Shown here: piece by piece, positions 62,529-64,000 of the stretch
Position numbering within the stretch: position 1 is the stretch's first letter
How the letters are laid out: the number at the start of each line of letters is the position of its first letter
Source: QUBU01 sp014337915
GTDB taxonomy: Bacteria > Pseudomonadota > Gammaproteobacteria > Steroidobacterales > GCA-2729495
Direction: 5' to 3'
DNA length: 64,000 bases
Assembly (NCBI GenBank): GCA_030263395.1
Contig: SZOW01000006.1
Span: forward strand, 1-64,000
The notes under the pieces: generated by a model
The model's database searches: none
What the model was told of the DNA's origin: nothing
What the model saw: the letters and a program-made list of their open reading frames with translations, nothing else
Program-made: the position numbers and the translations under genes

Positions 62529-62882
62529 TCAGGTCGAGGGCCGGGTCCACATCCAGGCGAGCGCGACCGCCACGCAGGCCGCTGGCAGGTAGCGCCAGGG
62601 ACCGGCCAGCATGAACCAGCCACCGACGGCACTGATGGCGAGCGGCAGGGTGGCCGCCTGCTTGGCGAACAGCGGAATCGCCTGGTGATCGATCCAGGCC
62701 CGAATGACCGGGCCGGCCTTCGGATGCGTGAGCAGGCGGCGCTCCCATTCCGGGTGCGAGCGGGCGAAGAAGTACACCGCGCCGATCAGGAACGGCGTCG
62801 TCGGCAGCAGCGGCAGTACGGTACCAATCAGGCCGATGGCCAGGGCCAGGACCCCGAGGGCGCGATAGACCGGGACCCTCAT
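62529..62882 (-). CDS. DUF454 (YbaN-like) membrane protein
   Basis: 117 residues with three hydrophobic helices: RALGVLALAIGLIGTVLPLLPTTPFLIGAVYFFARS is the DUF454 hallmark, with LPTTPF. Function unknown. Its ATG overlaps the stop of the iron-sulfur subunit gene (ATGA), so it is the last gene of the molybdoenzyme operon. Confidence 0.85.
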   Translation of the reverse strand: MRVPVYRALGVLALAIGLIGTVLPLLPTTPFLIGAVYFFARSHPEWERRLLTHPKAGPVIRAWIDHQAIPLFAKQAATLPLAISAVGGWFMLAGPWRYLPAACVAVALAWMWTRPST

Positions 62883-63727
62883 GCCGCGAGTTTCATCACC
62901 CCCAGGTAGCGGCTTTCGCTGCCGAGGTCGAACTGTATCGAGAACCGGCCCGCGGGTCCGGTGACCTCGAGCTGGTAGCCGCTGCTGCCCGGCTCCAGCC
63001 GATCGATCTTCCATTCGCCGAAGGCGTCGGTGGTGGCGCGGCCGAGTTCGCGCCCGTCCTGCTTCAGCACCACGGTGGCACCCTCGACGCAGTCCTCGAC
63101 GCCATTGACTTCCTTCACGACCGAGCCGCCGACGAAGCATTTGTTGAAGAGATGCAGGTTCTTGTAATAGATCCGCGGTCTGGTGCCGAGCTCGGGCTTC
63201 AGCACCTCGAGGTTCTCCTCGGCCTGGATGCGCTGCATTTCCGCGTCTTCGACCTTCAGCGAGCGGAACACCCCTGACGGGCAACCCTGCTCGGCACGGG
63301 TCTGGGTCCAGCCGGAATCGAGCAGGTGGGCATCGAAGATCCAGGCCTGCGGAATCTGCAGTTCCTCGTTCCAGGAAATCGCGCCATAGGGACAGGCGTC
63401 GACGATCTGCTTCTGGCCCCGGGACTTCACCGGATCGATGATCAGGATGCCGTCCGCGCGCTTGGTGACGGCGCCATCCCGGGCGGCCTTCATGCAGGGC
63501 GCATCGTCGCAGTGGTTGCACATCACCGGCATGAAGTGCGCATCGACCATCGGGGCGCTGCCACGTTCCTTGCGCTCGATCTCCAGCCAGTTGTGGCCCT
63601 GGGCGGGCTGTGCCGCCGCGTAGCCGGGAAAATCGTTGCCGACGTGCTCGTCCTTGACCGCCAGGAAACAGACGCGGCAGTTATCGCACTTCTCCACGTC
63701 GACGATCATGTTCCATTTCTTAGCCAT
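62879..63727 (-). CDS. Iron-sulfur subunit of a transhydroxylase-like molybdoenzyme
   Basis: 282 residues. It resembles the small subunit of pyrogallol-phloroglucinol transhydroxylase (BthL): DVEKCDNCRVCFLAVKDEH, CNHCDDAPC, ACPYGAISWNEE, then LKPELGTRPRIYYKNL, and a C-terminal Ig-like/carboxypeptidase-regulatory domain (CVEGATVVLKQDGRELGRATTDAFGEW). Cluster cysteines number eight (14, 17, 20, 70, 73, 78, 112, 149), enough for two [4Fe-4S] clusters, where DmsB/NrfC-type proteins have more. No signal peptide. Electron transfer to the catalytic subunit, encoded overlapping upstream. Confidence 0.85.
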   Translation of the reverse strand: MAKKWNMIVDVEKCDNCRVCFLAVKDEHVGNDFPGYAAAQPAQGHNWLEIERKERGSAPMVDAHFMPVMCNHCDDAPCMKAARDGAVTKRADGILIIDPVKSRGQKQIVDACPYGAISWNEELQIPQAWIFDAHLLDSGWTQTRAEQGCPSGVFRSLKVEDAEMQRIQAEENLEVLKPELGTRPRIYYKNLHLFNKCFVGGSVVKEVNGVEDCVEGATVVLKQDGRELGRATTDAFGEWKIDRLEPGSSGYQLEVTGPAGRFSIQFDLGSESRYLGVMKLAA

Positions 63728-64000
63728 TGACGGCCTCCCCAGGCGTCCAGCTGTCCACGCCGGTCCACTTCTCGATCTGGATCAGCGTCGTGTTGGGTTT
63801 GATGCCGTGCGCCTTCCTGCTGATGGACTTGCTGGGATTGAGCAGGTTGACGCAGCCTCCGAGGTCCGTCGATCGCCCCGGTTCGCCCGCCGGCCGGTAC
63901 TCGGCCGAGGCCGTCGCCGCGCTGACCACGCCCGGGTGCAGGCGGTCGGTCACCTGGGCGGCGCATACCACCGAGCCGCGGTGGTTCCAGAGCCGGATCA
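63720..64000 (-). CDS. Molybdopterin transhydroxylase-like large subunit (partial, C-terminal end)
   Basis: The C-terminal 92 residues of a DMSO-reductase-family enzyme. LWNHRGSVVCAAQVTDRLHPGVV followed by AEYRPAGEPGRSTDLGGCVNLLNPS is the molybdopterin dinucleotide-binding C-terminal domain and matches the transhydroxylase branch; the end is LIQIEKWTG. The rest lies beyond the right edge. It overlaps the small-subunit start by 8 bp. In the known enzyme the pair hydroxylates and rearranges polyphenols. Confidence 0.8.
   Translation of the reverse strand, partial: IRLWNHRGSVVCAAQVTDRLHPGVVSAATASAEYRPAGEPGRSTDLGGCVNLLNPSKSISRKAHGIKPNTTLIQIEKWTGVDSWTPGEAVNG

Overview
The window is a GC-rich chromosomal segment of a gammaproteobacterium. 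The evidence is the block of conserved genes and their order: accB-accC-prmA-DUF3426-fis-purH-purD, and rhlB divergent from trxA-rho. Other markers are a CIRCE-controlled groESL, a fur gene divergent from hemP, and an XrtA/PEP-CTERM-type exopolysaccharide locus. The trxA-rho arrangement and the glycine/arginine-rich Rho extension fit the Xanthomonadales/Steroidobacterales side of the class, but the genus cannot be fixed from the sequence. No rRNA, tRNA, CRISPR array, integrase or transposase gene was seen.

Layout. 1-20.9 kb is mostly housekeeping: partial glucokinase, CysQ-type phosphatase, YrfG nucleotidase, RhlB helicase, thioredoxin, Rho, purine biosynthesis (PurD, PurH), Fis, PrmA, biotin carboxylase and its carrier protein, AroQ, a TlpA/DsbD/CutA thiol-redox group, then GroES/GroEL. 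20.9-38.5 kb is an accessory region. It holds a secreted esterase, a 2OG-Fe(II) dioxygenase, three VPLPA/PEP-CTERM surface proteins, methyltransferases, exported NAD(P)-binding proteins, phospholipase A, Fur/HemP, a CpeT-like protein and a flavodoxin-fold reductase. These genes are punctuated by a repeat family not recognised here: roughly 110-136 bp elements with inverted ends reading GTGCCGGTGTTACGGTTTCG, plus solo ends. A second short repeat (GGGGACAGTTTACTCAA) is also present. 38.6-45.3 kb holds LemA plus an M48 protease, a giant perfect hairpin, an operon of three exported enzymes (two tandem metallo-beta-lactamase-fold proteins, one lacking most metal ligands, and a VOC protein), and a PD-(D/E)XK/DUF3883 protein.

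45.4-52.6 kb is the exopolysaccharide regulation and export locus: low-molecular-weight tyrosine phosphatase, BY-kinase, chain-length determinant, polysaccharide deacetylase, export protein, outer-membrane barrel and an Ig-like lipoprotein. The exosortase that would process the VPLP-CTERM proteins is not in the window. 53.1-64 kb carries cyclopropane-fatty-acid synthase, small membrane and CBS proteins, DUF502, a methyltransferase with a coupled coiled-coil partner, an MFS transporter, an anchored Rossmann protein, an FAD oxidoreductase and a luciferase-like oxidoreductase. It ends with a DUF454 protein and a molybdopterin transhydroxylase-like enzyme whose iron-sulfur subunit keeps only two of the usual three clusters' worth of cysteines.

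The signals most worth following are the repeat family that separates and sometimes ends the accessory genes, the pseudoenzyme/enzyme metallo-beta-lactamase pair, and the recurring theme of enzymes normally found in the cytoplasm that here carry export signals.
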